From Siderastrea radians (lineage: Eukaryota > Cnidaria > Anthozoa > Scleractinia > Rhizangiidae), in contig OZ024890.1 in assembly GCA_964017195.1 (NCBI GenBank), positions 70,795,376-70,859,375 of the forward strand: 64,000 bases of DNA, read 5' to 3'. Shown in pieces: positions 1-12,400 of this stretch (the stretch's first letter is position 1; each line of letters opens with the position of its first letter). Position numbers and translations under genes: made by a program. The notes beneath the pieces were generated by a model that searched no databases, was not told where the DNA came from, and saw nothing but the letters and a program-made list of their open reading frames with translations.

Positions 1-72
1 TTAAGTAAAGGTAAGCGTTTAAATGTTTATGTCGCTGTTTTTGAGGACATTTGGTTTGATAAGGGTCAGCGT

Positions 73-282
73 TTACAAATCTTCTCTACCATCACTAAGT
101 GGTCTGACGTGATACGAAATGACAACAAAGTGGTAAAAGTCTCTGCCAATTGCTTTTTTGGATTCATTGAAGCGCTCCCATCGCTTATCATTAATATAGT
201 GAACATGTTGGCGGTAGCTCAGGTCATCCACGTTCACGTGCCGTCTCCTTAGTGGGGGTAAGGGGGAATGCTGTTGAGTCAC
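73..282 (-). other. Short open frame of unknown origin
   Basis: A 69-codon open frame on the minus strand, rich in charged and aromatic residues (RRRHVNVDDLSYRQHVHYIN near its start). I do not recognise the family. The residue composition looks protein-like rather than random, so it may be a fragment of a transposon gene or an exon whose partners lie outside the window. No splice sites were convincing enough to extend it. Function unknown. Confidence 0.2.
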
Positions 283-499
283 CGTAGGTCGCCTGTAAAT
301 TTTTCAGAATACCCAAAATATCTTTCTCGATAGTGTCACAACCATTAGTCAAATATTGCTTCAAATAGTCACTGTTTTGGTCACACAAATTCACGTGCTA
401 GGTCTCCTTGCAAGTTTAAGAGAGTGCACATGAGGGTCCACCGGAGAAATGGCGGGCAGAGTTACCATCGCCGCCTGTAAATTCTTCAGAACTTCTTGT

Positions 500-710
500 T
501 TTAGTATAATTGCTCAGGTGATTATCAGAGCAAATGCATTTACCTTTTTCTTTTCTCCAGAAACATCAAAAATCGCGCGGTGGCCATTTTGAAAATTAGT
601 GCTCCAGCATTATAATCACCTCGCGCGGGGTGATTATAGCAAGATATGACGTAATCCTCGACCAATCAGTGTGCGCACTTCTCTACAATCACCTGAGCAA
701 TTATACTAAA
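500..710. mobile_element. MITE with 24-bp perfect terminal inverted repeats
   Basis: Positions 500-523 and 687-710 are perfect inverted copies (core TATAATTGCTCAGGTGATT). The 211-bp interval has no coding capacity and holds a second internal inverted repeat around a CG-rich centre (about 612-642). A TA dinucleotide lies inside each end, so a Tc1/mariner-like origin is possible, but no clean target duplication was seen. Confidence 0.6.
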
Positions 711-1283
711 CTAAATTAAACGCAGAGTACAAAAGAAATTAGTTACTTCGAAGTACTGGTCTGGCATGATGCTTACGAGAACTAGGGGGCGAAATGGGAT
801 TAATTTTTCAATACCGCCTAAGCAGTCTACCTGAAGCATAGGCGTCCCAAGCTTACGAACTGAAAGTGCGAACGTGACTCTTACACGTAAACGGATGGGA
901 AATTCACTTAGGTTTTCAAACTGCTAAAATGTAGCCATGAATACGGAAATACAATTCACTTACTTCGACGCGGGTTGCTTTTGTGTCTTTGGTGTAATTT
1001 GGGCGCCATTCGTGGCCATTTAAGCGACTTTTTCGTGTGGTGTTGTTCGCAGTGTTGTATATAGGGAAACAACAGCGCGAACAGATTGCTTGTGCCCAAA
1101 GCACCTTCTCCCATGCCCGCTTTGCTCGCAGACCTTTTCTTTTTCCTTCCCATGCCAGCTAGAGCGGGGCCCACAATGGTCAGGTTAACTGCAGCAGAGC
1201 CAACTACCGGGAGGGGAGCCTCTCCTCGGCCTTCCCCTCCGCTTCCTTAACCTTCCCCTGCTCACCTTTCTCTTCCCTCAACC

Positions 1284-1443
1284 TAGCCTGCGAGCAGGTT
1301 CTCTTGGTGTGTTATTCGCGCGAGTATCTTGGCGGCGGAGCGGCGATTTGCGAGCCGACAAGCTTTGCTCCCTGGCGAGAAGAATTCTTCTCGCCAAGAT
1401 ACTGGGGCGAACTAACACACTAAGTGAGCCTGCTCGCAGGCTA
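1284..1443. mobile_element. MULE-like MITE, 9-bp target duplication
   Basis: A 160-bp element whose ends are inverted copies: TAGCCTGCGAGCAGG at the left, its complement at the right, with similarity continuing about 50 bp inward through the CGCCAAGATACT motif. It is flanked by CCCTCAACC on the left and TCCTCAACC on the right, a 9-bp duplication with one mismatch, which fits Mutator-like elements. Two internal open frames on opposite strands are products of the palindrome, not genes. Confidence 0.65.
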
Positions 1444-2504
1444 TCCTCAACCTCACTCATAAGTAAAACTCTTTTTAATCTGAAGGGCCACTAGTGTCAT
1501 AAATGGCCTATTTAATAAAACCAATCAATAATAATATGCGTGGCTAATATGCGTGGCTACACGAAGTAACTTTACCCAGGTAAATATGAGTACTAATAAG
1601 GACACGGACTTTGAAGTAGAGGGAGGGCTTGCAGAGATTAACTACATGTAAATAACAGTGTTTCTTTTTCTTTGCCAATATTATATGTTTCACGAACTTA
1701 CAAGACTAGGAATTTGAGACAGAGAGTGGACTTGCAGTGTGCTTTTTTATATGTATAAAATTGTTTTCGACATATTTTTATCATCTCTTTTTTACTATTG
1801 TAGTCTTTTTTTGAACTTATTTGAAATTTTGTAATAAAAATGTGTCTATTTGGATTAAAATTAAAATAATAATAATATAGTAATAATCTTCGTCATCATC
1901 ATCTTTATTTCACTGATAAAAGACGTCATGTGTTACAATAAAAATAAGTTATAAAGATAATAATTGTTAATAGCTAAGTTATAATTAAAGCTAAGTCGGC
2001 TTACAAACGAGTTTTTAAAACGTTCAGTGTTTCCCTGGGGAAAGAGGCGTTTTCCCTCGAAACCGATTTTTTAAATTTTCTGTTAATTTTCATGGAATTA
2101 CAGACTGAGAACCGTAGAAAATGCCCCAAGCAAAACCCTTTGTACATTGAAAGGTCGATCGTTTTCCCCAGCGAGACCTAAAAATAAGAAGCCGAGTTTT
2201 GGACACCACATGTGCAGTGCGTGAGCAGCTATTTTAGTTGATCTAATTATGCTGATTATGGAAGATGGCCTCTTTTCGGGCACGTTTTTTTTGGGAATCG
2301 CATCCGTTTTAATTGGTTTCTTCGCCTTCTTATTGGGTGATAAAGAAAAACATTACATATGAAAGGAGAAAGAGCTGAACATCGCTGGGAAAGTCACTCA
2401 ACTGGAGAACTTAACTTAGCCCCTTGAATTCAAAGAATACGCTTTACCTTAATTACCCAGGTAAATGTAAAACCCAGCTATTTTACCAACGGAAAATTAA
2501 AACA
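1444..2504. other. Intergenic DNA, AT-rich, no gene seen
   Basis: AT-rich sequence with low-complexity tracts. The palindromic motif TACCCAGGTAAA occurs at about 1573 and again at about 2456, and a CCCTGGGGAAA motif at about 2034 recurs near 3190, so decayed repeat fragments are likely. I see no credible gene. Confidence 0.4.
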
Positions 2505-3187
2505 TTTAATAAAACTTTTACACTTGTAGTTTACAAGCTGGGCACTTGTTTTTACAAGCGCACGCAAAAATGAGTTCAATGAACATCGTTACAAGTCCTT
2601 GTTAGAAGTCTCCGACTTGTAATTAGCAGGTGTATCGCTACACTTGTGGAATTTGGTACTTACCCAATTCAACAAAACTTTTACAAGAGACCGACTTGCA
2701 TTTTTACAAAAGTCCAACTTGTAAACTACAAGTGCAAACTACAAGTCCCTTGTGAGCTTAACATACGACTTGTAAAAAGCGTATTTCGAAACTTTAATTA
2801 TGTCATCGTCTAGCGAAGAAGAACTTGAAGAACTATTGAGACACGGATTTATTCGGCAGCCTAGAAATTTTGAGGAAAAACGGTGGTTTGACACTGAAAA
2901 TCCAAGGGCATTTCGGGAGAAGTTTTGTCTCTTTGTAGACGCTTTTGTTCATCTTTTGGAATTAAAAAACCTGCGATTAGGGAATACATTAGCATAGATT
3001 ACTGCAGAGAGATTTGATTGCAACACTTGTATAAACCTACAAGAGCATTCCAGCGGAATTTACAATTGTAAGGCTACAAATGTAATTTACTCCTGTATCT
3101 GACTCTATTCTCGTATTTACAAGTTGGACTTTACACATGTAAATTACACGTGTAAAAACTACAAGTGTAGTTTCTTTATTAAATTGA
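2505..3187. mobile_element. Non-autonomous Harbinger-like element with TACAAGT arrays
   Basis: The ends share an imperfect inverted repeat: TTTAATAAA followed within a few bases by CACTTGTAGTTT near 2505-2535, and its complement near 3152-3187. About ten copies of ACTTGTA or its complement TACAAGT lie in subterminal clusters on both sides (2521-2780 and 3020-3170), an arrangement typical of transposase-binding repeats. Between the clusters is a short open frame resembling the N-terminus of PIF/Harbinger transposases. Exact borders and target duplication are unresolved. Confidence 0.5.
2800..2997 (+). pseudogene. Truncated N-terminus of a Harbinger-type transposase
   Basis: A 65-residue frame (MSSSSEEELEELLRHGFIRQ at the start, then NPRAFREKFCLFVDAF). 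From memory, this pattern resembles the segment preceding the catalytic domain of animal PIF/Harbinger transposases, where an arginine-rich stretch leads into a helix ending in HLLEL. The similarity stops at about residue 55 and the frame ends soon after, with no DDE catalytic domain following. It is therefore a relic inside a non-autonomous element, not a working gene. The family call rests on pattern memory. Confidence 0.45.
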
Positions 3188-3495
3188 CCCCTGGGGAAAT
3201 CATGTTTTCCCAGGGTGGCAAGCCTGTTATTTTTCCCAGAATTCCCAGCAGTACCTTCGAAAGTCACACTGGTGGGGACTGGACACCATTATGCTTACCG
3301 CGCCGAAATTTAAACATGGCGGATGTTTGAGTTATATTGTTCGATCTCACGTTTTGATTTATAGTCTTCAGTATTTCACCTTTTCTCAGAACGTGCCTGG
3401 TTCAAGTAGAGATCATCGAAGACTAGAACTTCGTCGTCACTTGCAATTATTGTGTCAGCTCTTTTTTGGAATCGTTAGGGATCTTGTGCGACAAA

Positions 3496-6400
3496 ATGGA
3501 CGAGCCTTGCTCGGAAAGTACAAGGAACCGCCATACGCTAAAGGTTGGTCTCTGGTGAATTGTTATTGTAAGTAAACCTTACAGTCTTAAAGTGAAACCT
3601 CGAGCTGTACTGCAGTCAAAGGCAAAGCTTCAACAAAGGCGGGTCTATAACCTTAATTAAATACTAAATTCAAATTATAAGCTTATACTATTAAGCTTAT
3701 CTTGAATCATCAATTTCTGTGTATTGTGCACTCCCGTTAAATTATCAAATGCACTCTTGTACATTTCCGTCTTTATATAAGCTTAATTTGTACAATAGCT
3801 TTGTACAACGAGAACTTAGAATGTAAGATTATTCTCACAGTTAAGCGTTAAAATTAATATTGTTAAAGCAGAGGAGAATTGTAAGCGTAGTTAAGAGGAT
3901 GATTCATATTATGGTACCCTCAATTATTATTTAATATTGTGCCTGTTGTTGGCGATTTTTAAACTGTTCCCTTGAAATTCTGTCTTTTCTATGGCGTTAA
4001 AAATAATTTAGCTGCCTCTGCCGTGGGGTGTTTTTTTAGGGCAAGGTCAAACATCATATTTTGTCAGGCAAACTAAAGCCAATGAATTAAGCTTAAGTTT
4101 AAGTGAAGGCCCATTTACATGGAGAAAGGGTGATCGTAGTACCAGGGCCTCCCTCCCAGGCGGGCTAATACATAGCCTGCCATTACAGATGTACATGTAA
4201 AATTTCTAGCCCTTCTGCCTAGGCTTTCATAGAGTAATCAAAGCATGTCACTGCAGGGGATACAACTATATTTGATTGAATGCTCCAAACTTTTTAACCT
4301 CATCATTAATGCTATCTGCCCACAAGACAATATATTGTTGTCTTCATTGATCTGTTATTTTGTATATAGCCCACTGGTATAGACGATTTTGATATAATCA
4401 AGCCAATCAGCAGAGGAGCATTTGGGTAAGTTTCTCATTGTACAATAAATGTTATAACCTGTAACAATGCAATTCTTTCTGTTAACATTCCTGCTACATC
4501 CTGGCATTAGGTCCCAGCATTCTGTTTCCACATCATTGCTCTGTCTCTGGCTACTCCTCTATGTATGTCATACATATATCTTTGGCATTCCTTAGGGTCA
4601 ACTCCAGGACACTCAAGAGATTGGGAGGAGATTGGTTGACTTTGGATAGTAACTTGTCCCTTTGGGGAAGGGGCATTGAACACCCATGGTAATGAATGCC
4701 TAAACCCTAAGGATGCCCCAATGAAATTTAATATCTGAGGCAGGTCAGCTGTATTCCAAGTTCACATGGCAACTTCCGTGCCACGATTGGTATTTCATCA
4801 TGGCCTCAACTTACTTTTTGTATCATAATTTTTTGCATGATTTTTTTCGGTACGATTTTTAATATGAAATATTAAATGCTTTGCTGATCAAATAACATGA
4901 CATTGGGTCCAAAGTTTGTTTATTTCATGTTTCCTATTTTCCCTTGTGTTGGTCAACAGTTCTTTCAATAAGTGCAGACAGCTGACGAGAAGCGTCGCCT
5001 ATTTCACTCAGATCGAGATGTCGGCTACTTTTCTCCCTAAATTGAAGTAATTGAAGAAGGTTCTCTCAAACCCCTTGTTGATACAGTCGGTTACTCTACT
5101 CAAACCAGCTGCCTACTTCTAGTTTTATTGAAACCCCTGGGTAAAGCTTGATCACCAAGTTCGTTCAGCTGCCATATTGTTTCATTTATCTCAGTGAGTG
5201 AAACCTGAAGGTAGCACAAAACTACTGAGATGTTGGGGATTGAGTTCAAGGGGAAGACTATAGCATTTTTCTTGTTTCACCACAAGGGAAATGCTTTTTG
5301 CTTGTGATGCCTGTCATGGTGACAGACAAGATCAACAAACTCAGAGGGAAAAGGGAGACTGAATAGTCCAGGCTAGGTGAAGGTTAAGCCACACTTAGGT
5401 CCTAGGTGGCCCTTACAGCCCAAAGTTTACCCAGTTTCTGTAGGACGAGTACTACTGCTCCCCTAGATGGGAGCTTGTCCACTATAGGGTTGTCAAACCC
5501 CAGAATTATTTGTGGGTACCCAATGCATACAGTTGGGTAGAGACAATATGTCTAAACAACACAAAAATGTAGAGACCAACCTAGCTTTGCACCACTGACC
5601 CCCCCAATCTTCAATCAAAAGATCACAGTGCTGCCACTGCAGCTTCACAAGTCAGGCTTGGCTGGCTGTTTCAGCATGAAATCTTTGACTTGATAACAAG
5701 CATTTTTAAGTACAAATTTTAACCCTATAATCGTTCATGTCTACTTTTAAGAATACTTATCTTTACCTTTTTGCAATCAGGCTCATATCATTATGTTACC
5801 CTTTAGGCAGGTTTTCCTTGCTCGTAGGAGAGACAAAGATAAGCAGTTTTACGCTATCAAGGTTGTAAAGAAGACTGATGTTGTCAACAAAAACATGATT
5901 GAACAAGGTGCATATAGTTTTCTTTTATCAAATTACCTTTATAGTTAATTACCACAAGAGGTCTTGCAACCCATTTTGTTTTCTATTAAGATTTTTCTAA
6001 TCCACCAAATAACATATAAACCTGGTTTCTTACCTCAAGTGTGAAGAACGTTCACCTACCGGATTGTACTCTCAAACTTGGAATGTTTGTTGGTCAATCA
6101 CATCATTGATGATACCCACGTGCATACATTAAGCATATACCTGTATGGTGTGGGTCAAGCTTTCCTTGCCTATTTTAATTTCCAAGCCCATTTTCATATT
6201 TACCTGTATTCATTATTTTTTAATCGTTATTCTGGCAGTTGTAGCAGAAAGGGATGCTCTAGCAATCTCCAAAAGTCCCTATATCGTCAACTTGTTTTAC
6301 TCCTTTCAGTCAAAAGACAGGATATTTCTGGTAAGTGTATGCAGTGTATGTATGTGCTTGAATGAGGTTTGTCTTGTAAATAATTCTCAATGAAATGTGA

Positions 6401-9400
6401 ACGAATTAGAAATTTAGAACATTTTGACATGCAGAGTTAGAATTGTGGCACCATAGGCTTTTTTTCAGTTAGCATTTCATTTGAACTATTAGTTTATTTT
6501 AATAAGTGTTCATCAAGGACATAGATCTGCAATATGGAAACATTTCCATTTAAATGTTCTTATTCACAAAATGACCATAGAATGAGAGCATACAGATGAA
6601 AATTATGCACGGGCTTGCACCTCAGTCATAAAAAAAATGGCACCTCAATCTGTAATTGCCTTAGTTTAAAGTTTGTATAATTTTGTAACTTGACCCTTAA
6701 GATATATGTAGCGAGATATACTTTCACCACCCAGTTAAAATCGGTGATAATTATAATAATTATGATTATTTTCTGTAAAGCCACCCTGAGACACAGAGTG
6801 GCCTTCATGCTTTGCCTGGTTATGTATTTGGTTGATCCATTGTTGAGTATTTGAATAAATCTTGCTGGATCAGGTAATGGAATATTTAATTGGTGGTGAC
6901 TGCAAATCCTTGTTGCACAATCTTGGATACTTTGATGAGGACATGTCAAGGATTTATATAGCACAGGTATGTACACTGAAAATTGAAACATTTAATATTA
7001 ATCACCATCAGATCAGTGGCAGCAAACTTTTGCACAGGACTTTTTGCAATTTTTTACACTTAGTCTATTTGCAAAATAATCACAACAAGCCACATGGTCA
7101 GTCTCATTTATTTCATCCAATTTCAAAATAGTATTTGTAATTGCTGAAGTCTTGAAATGCCAAATTGGTCTTGTCTTGTGTTGTCTTGTCTTGCCTTCCA
7201 GGCCTGGAAAAGTCATGGAATTTAGAAAAAAATTGTTTTTAGGTCATAGAAAAGTCATGCATTTTCAGACTGTTGCCAAAATTGTTTTTAGCTGATACCT
7301 GTAGTATTTAACTTTTGATGGCTGAAGGCATTGAAAGTCCTACTTTTCAATGAAATTAATCTTTTAAATGAAAATGCCCATCATTTTGTTTTGAAGTGAG
7401 GTGTGCCATTATAATTGCCATATGTTTGGAAATGAAATACTTTAATTTATAGTTAGTGTGTTATAAGGTCACTCTGTAACGGCTGTCAGTTTTGAGGTCA
7501 TTGAATTGGATTTTTTATAATAAAAGTCCTGGGAAAGTCATGGAGTTTTGTTTCCCAGTTTCTGTGTGAACCTGAACTATGTGTAATATTCAACATGTCA
7601 CATGCATGGAACAAAGTAATTGAAGTTGGTGTCCAAAGTTGGTGTCCTTGTTGGGAATCGCACCCATGTCCTTCCACACATGGGTTGGATACTCTGGCCC
7701 CTCAGTCACTGGCAGGCCTGTGGCATGCTAGATCACATTTATGAGGTTTATTGTTGCCTAGTAGTTTTGTCCATTTGACAGGTTAATTTTTGGAATTTAT
7801 TTTTACTTTTATTGCTGTAACAGGTTGTTTTAGCTTTGGAGTATCTTCATAAACATGGTATTATTCACAGGTAAGATACAGACAGTGTAGCGAAAGATCC
7901 AGAACTTTGTGCAGGTGGGTTGGGCGGCAGCTGAGCATAAACAAGGTTCTGGAGATAAAGTGGATCAAAGTTTTTAAGAATGTTTCACCACACCTTTTAT
8001 TTTTGAAACATATGGGGCAGAGAGTGTAGGGACATCCGTTAGGCCCCTCCCCTAGATCTATGACTGCAATGTTCTAAGCCCACTGCTAAACAATAGGAGC
8101 TGAACCTTGTACAGCGTCTTGTTATCCAGTTGAGATATGCTTTTATAACATCACTTAAAGTTTTGTAGGCTCTTCGTGCAACTTCAAGAAGTGAAAAATG
8201 CCTTCATATATTTTGTGTTCTTATATCCTAATGCAAACACTCAAAGTAGTCTGAAGAATTCAAAAGTTAATGTAACCCAAGCCAAATGCAAGGGTTTTCA
8301 CTTGATAAATCCTACAAAATGTTACATGATATAATATCCAGATTTTTACACAGTATCATCTGAAATTGCTAACCTTATCTCATCAGAGTGAGCATTTTTT
8401 AAACACTATGATAATTACATGGTGTAAGCCTCCCATAGTGGGTGCCAGTATTCACTTCCGTCATTCATAATTGATCTGTTAGTAGTAGGAAACAGACAGT
8501 TCTGCGCCAGGGTGGAGGGGTGGGGAATCATAATCCCCCAGAGACTGATGTCCTCACAAATAATCTAAAAATAGAACGGTTCTATGTAAGGGTGGAGGGG
8601 TGGGGAATCATAATCCCCCAGAGACTGATGTCATCACAAATAATCTAAAAATAGAACGGTTCCATGTAAGGGTGGAGGGGTGGGGAATCATAATCCCCCA
8701 GGGGCTGACATCATCACAAATAATCTAAAAATAGAACGTTTCCATGTAAGGGTGGAGGGGTGGGGAATCATAATCCCCCAGGGGCTGACATCATCACAAA
8801 TAATCTAAACATTGAATCGAACGTTTCTGTGTTAGGGTGGAGGGGTGGAGGTGAATCGTAACTCTCCAGAGGTTGATGTCATTGCAAATAATCTAAAAAT
8901 AGAATGTAAAATAAGCGTCAAGTGGAAAGCTTATATAGCATTTATTTGTTTGCTATTACCAAACTACAAAATGTGCATATTTTCTACCTGTTATGTAAAA
9001 CTGAAAGTTTAACCACACGGTGGAATCATCTGCACCATACGCGTATAGCAAAAAAAAAAAGCGAGAACCTCTTTGTTTATGTCGTGGTGTTTAGGTTACG
9101 CGTACGGGGTAAGCGATAAATCAATGACGCGTTCCAGTGTACTCGTACTTCATTGGCTATTTTGACGCTGTCGACTCTGACTACTTCTCCAGAAGGAGGG
9201 AAATGTCTGTTCAAATACGTGCGAAAGGTTTGCATTTTCCTGTGCTGCTGTAATGCAAATTTATCGAACAATGAATGCGATAAATCGATGTGCCATTGAT
9301 TAATCGCATAACCTATACGCATACCCTGAATGCGATGCAAATAAACAGGCTGTCGAATTTTCCACCCTCTGAATTTTGATGATCATTGATTTCGAGAGAA

Positions 9401-12400
9401 CGTAAATAAGTTTGGTGAAGCTGAACTACCCTATCAGTTGATACCTCCCCTAATAGAAAAATAGAAGAAAGCACATAATCATCTTCCCTTAATTTATGCC
9501 ATTATTTCATCTTCCCCTCGGCTTGCGTCTCCCATATTCTCGAAACTGCGACTTTCACCGCTAGTCTTTAATTTGCTATTAGTTATTGCGTTCCCAACAG
9601 CGTTTAAAGGCAAATTAACCACTCAAGAAATAATTTTCTGACGCTTTCCATACTTTCCGCCGTGTTGCTGTACATTTTATTCACGCTAAAAACAATGTAC
9701 GTTTCGCACGGGTAGTTTTTCTGGGGTTTTTTCGACACATTTATTTGCGACAGGGTACGCGTTAAAAATGCGACAAGTATACGCGTATGCTGCAAATGAA
9801 TCCACCCTGATCTTCAAAGTAACTAAGACATAACATGCGTCAATGTCATTCAAGCATTACGTTAAAAGCATGTATAATAATTAGTGCTAGCAACACCTCT
9901 GAGGAAAAGAAAAGATAGGGGAAAAATCTCTTGAAAGTAACAACAAAAAGTCATTCCGAAATAATATGTAAATTAAAACTAATTTTTTCCATAATTATTT
10001 GTCTAAAATGGAGCATGTTTGAGAAATAATTTCAACAGCAAAAAGGTGGTTGGTAAGTCGTTTCACACCCTGAAACTGAACAGGAGGCAACATGAGGTAT
10101 AGGTAAGGTAAATGTGTTTATACAATTTATTTTTAAATGTTCGATCGAATCTCTCAACCACTGAGGCTTTTAGCCCCGAGTTACTTGTGAGAAAGTCAAT
10201 GTTGTTGTCATGCAGGAACTTCTGGAACACACGATTCAGAAATTCAGTGCCCTGATCCGTTTGTAGCTTCCTAGGTTTACGACCAGAGGATAGAATAGTT
10301 TGAAAGGCTTTGACGAGTTCTTGACCCTGTTTTGTCTTCAGAGGTAAAACCCAGGCATATTTGAAAAAAATATCGATGCAAGTAAGGAGGTATTTAAATC
10401 CAAAGTTGTATTCGGGGTATTCGGGGCTGGAAGCGGAATAATTGGGTCTCACTTATTCATTGTTCCTTTTGGTTTTTTCCTGACTTATTCATTATTCATT
10501 TGAGATTTTTCAGGATAATCGTCCTTCATTATTTTATCCAGCTGATTTTTTGGGCAACTTAAGGAGGCTCCCTATAGTTTCATGGCGCGCGTAGACTGGG
10601 CTCGAATACCCCGCGCGGGATTTTTAAAAACACACGAAATCCACGAAGGGGAAAATAAACATGGCGTCCGTATTATGTTTTCGTCTTGTTGCTGTGCGCC
10701 GCTCGGCAGTCAATTGGAGAAAAATAGCTTTCTCGTCGACTTGTCGAAATTTAGCCAGTGGAAATGTATTTCAGCGAAAATGTTGTAGCCTGTTGCCGGC
10801 CAGCGCGGATAACAAACGTCAACAAAATCAGGATAAAGGAAAATTTTATACGGCAGTTTCACCGTACGCATTAGTATTATCTGGGAGTATTTGCACTGCG
10901 TTGTGGGGCTCAATTCACGCTGAGTGTGTTGGAGAAGACAGCTCTGGAAAAGAGAATGACATCCCTTGCTCAAGTAAAAAGGAAGTCCACGACAAAACAC
11001 CCACGAAGTTGGTCCGTGACGCGTCGGGCCGGTTTTCGTCAGTTCAAAAAATCCAAAAAAATGGTAAAAAAAAAGTCCTTCCCATGAACTTGCCGAACAG
11101 CAGGACCACTGTGAAAAGAAAATTACGTTATGAAAGTGACAGTGAAGAGCAGGACCAAGTGTGCTTCAAGCGAAAAACGAGAAGTTTGTTGGTGAGAGTT
11201 TCTTTGTTTTGTTTACATTTATGCCGGTTTTCACTGACAACACCGCACCCGTCACGCAATATTTGCTCGTGAAATGAAACCATGAGAAAATTTTAATACT
11301 CACTGTTTCAGAACCAAGAAAAGGCACAGGAGCTCATTCCCTCAGGAACAAGAATTATTGACCTCGATGTATTCCGAGAAGGGCTAAAGAAGTGCTCTAG
11401 CTGTTTGAAAGGTATTGGTTTATTTGTGTACAAGTTTTAGGCAGTTTTACTCTAACACGTCACGTCTTGGCCGCATGAAAAACTTGCCTTTTTTATAACT
11501 GTTAACGAGCTACATCAAAGGAAAGGTACAGAGAAAAAGAAAAATAGAACAAGGCAAACATAACTATTAATGCCAAGGATTTAACGTAATAACGATAATG
11601 AACGTTATTTTGACTAGGTGAACAGAATCAGTAAAAACTGCTGCAATCTCGTGGCCTTGAGTAAAACATTGAGCAAGTTTGTTACATGAAAAACAAAAAA
11701 GGAACAAATTATTATCTTGCATATCTCCTCATATTCTTTATTGTTTTCTAATTTTCTATAGTCGAGTGAACTTATTTTACCTTGGAGCCCCTGAGTCTCA
11801 ATAAAAAATATTTTTTAAGCACCCCACTCAAAATAACTACTCAAAAAAAAAAAAAAAAAACCAGACAAGCAGACAAAACAGAAAACAAAAACTGAGAAGT
11901 GATGAAAAAAGCCATTTCAAACGAGTCCATTTAGTATGCTAGCATTTTTAAATTCTACATACCAGTCAATCACTTTAGCAATAAATTTATTGCTCGTGCA
12001 GCTTTTAGGCATTTTTTCTCAAAGGGGTGTAATATTAGCCCTTTGAACAAAACAAAAGCAAGAGCAGTTGGGTAACCTCAAAATTAGGGGGAACTGGCTT
12101 ACTTCTCCAAAAAGTTTTTCTATAGACAATGCTCCAGTCGGTAACACTATTTAAGGGTGCTTTCAGTATGTTGCAGTAACTTTTAAGAGTAACCTTTCAA
12201 TGCTTGTGTAGTCGTCTGTTCTCAGCACTATTTAGGTGACCCACTTCTAAAGAATATATATTTTTCAGGGTCCTCCCCATAAATTGCTAATACAAGCCCG
12301 CTTTCTTACTAAAAGAACAAAGAACAGTCGAGATTCTAATAGCCCTGTCTCTGTACCTAAAGTATATTACAACTCCTTAAGAGTTATTTTCAAGAAATTG

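Noticed and set aside
3291..3575. 94-codon open frame as the MASTL N-terminus
   Set aside because: Joining it through the strong GTAAGT at its end puts the kinase exon at 4370 out of frame; the overlapping frame starting at 3496 splices in phase and fits the family's short N-terminus.
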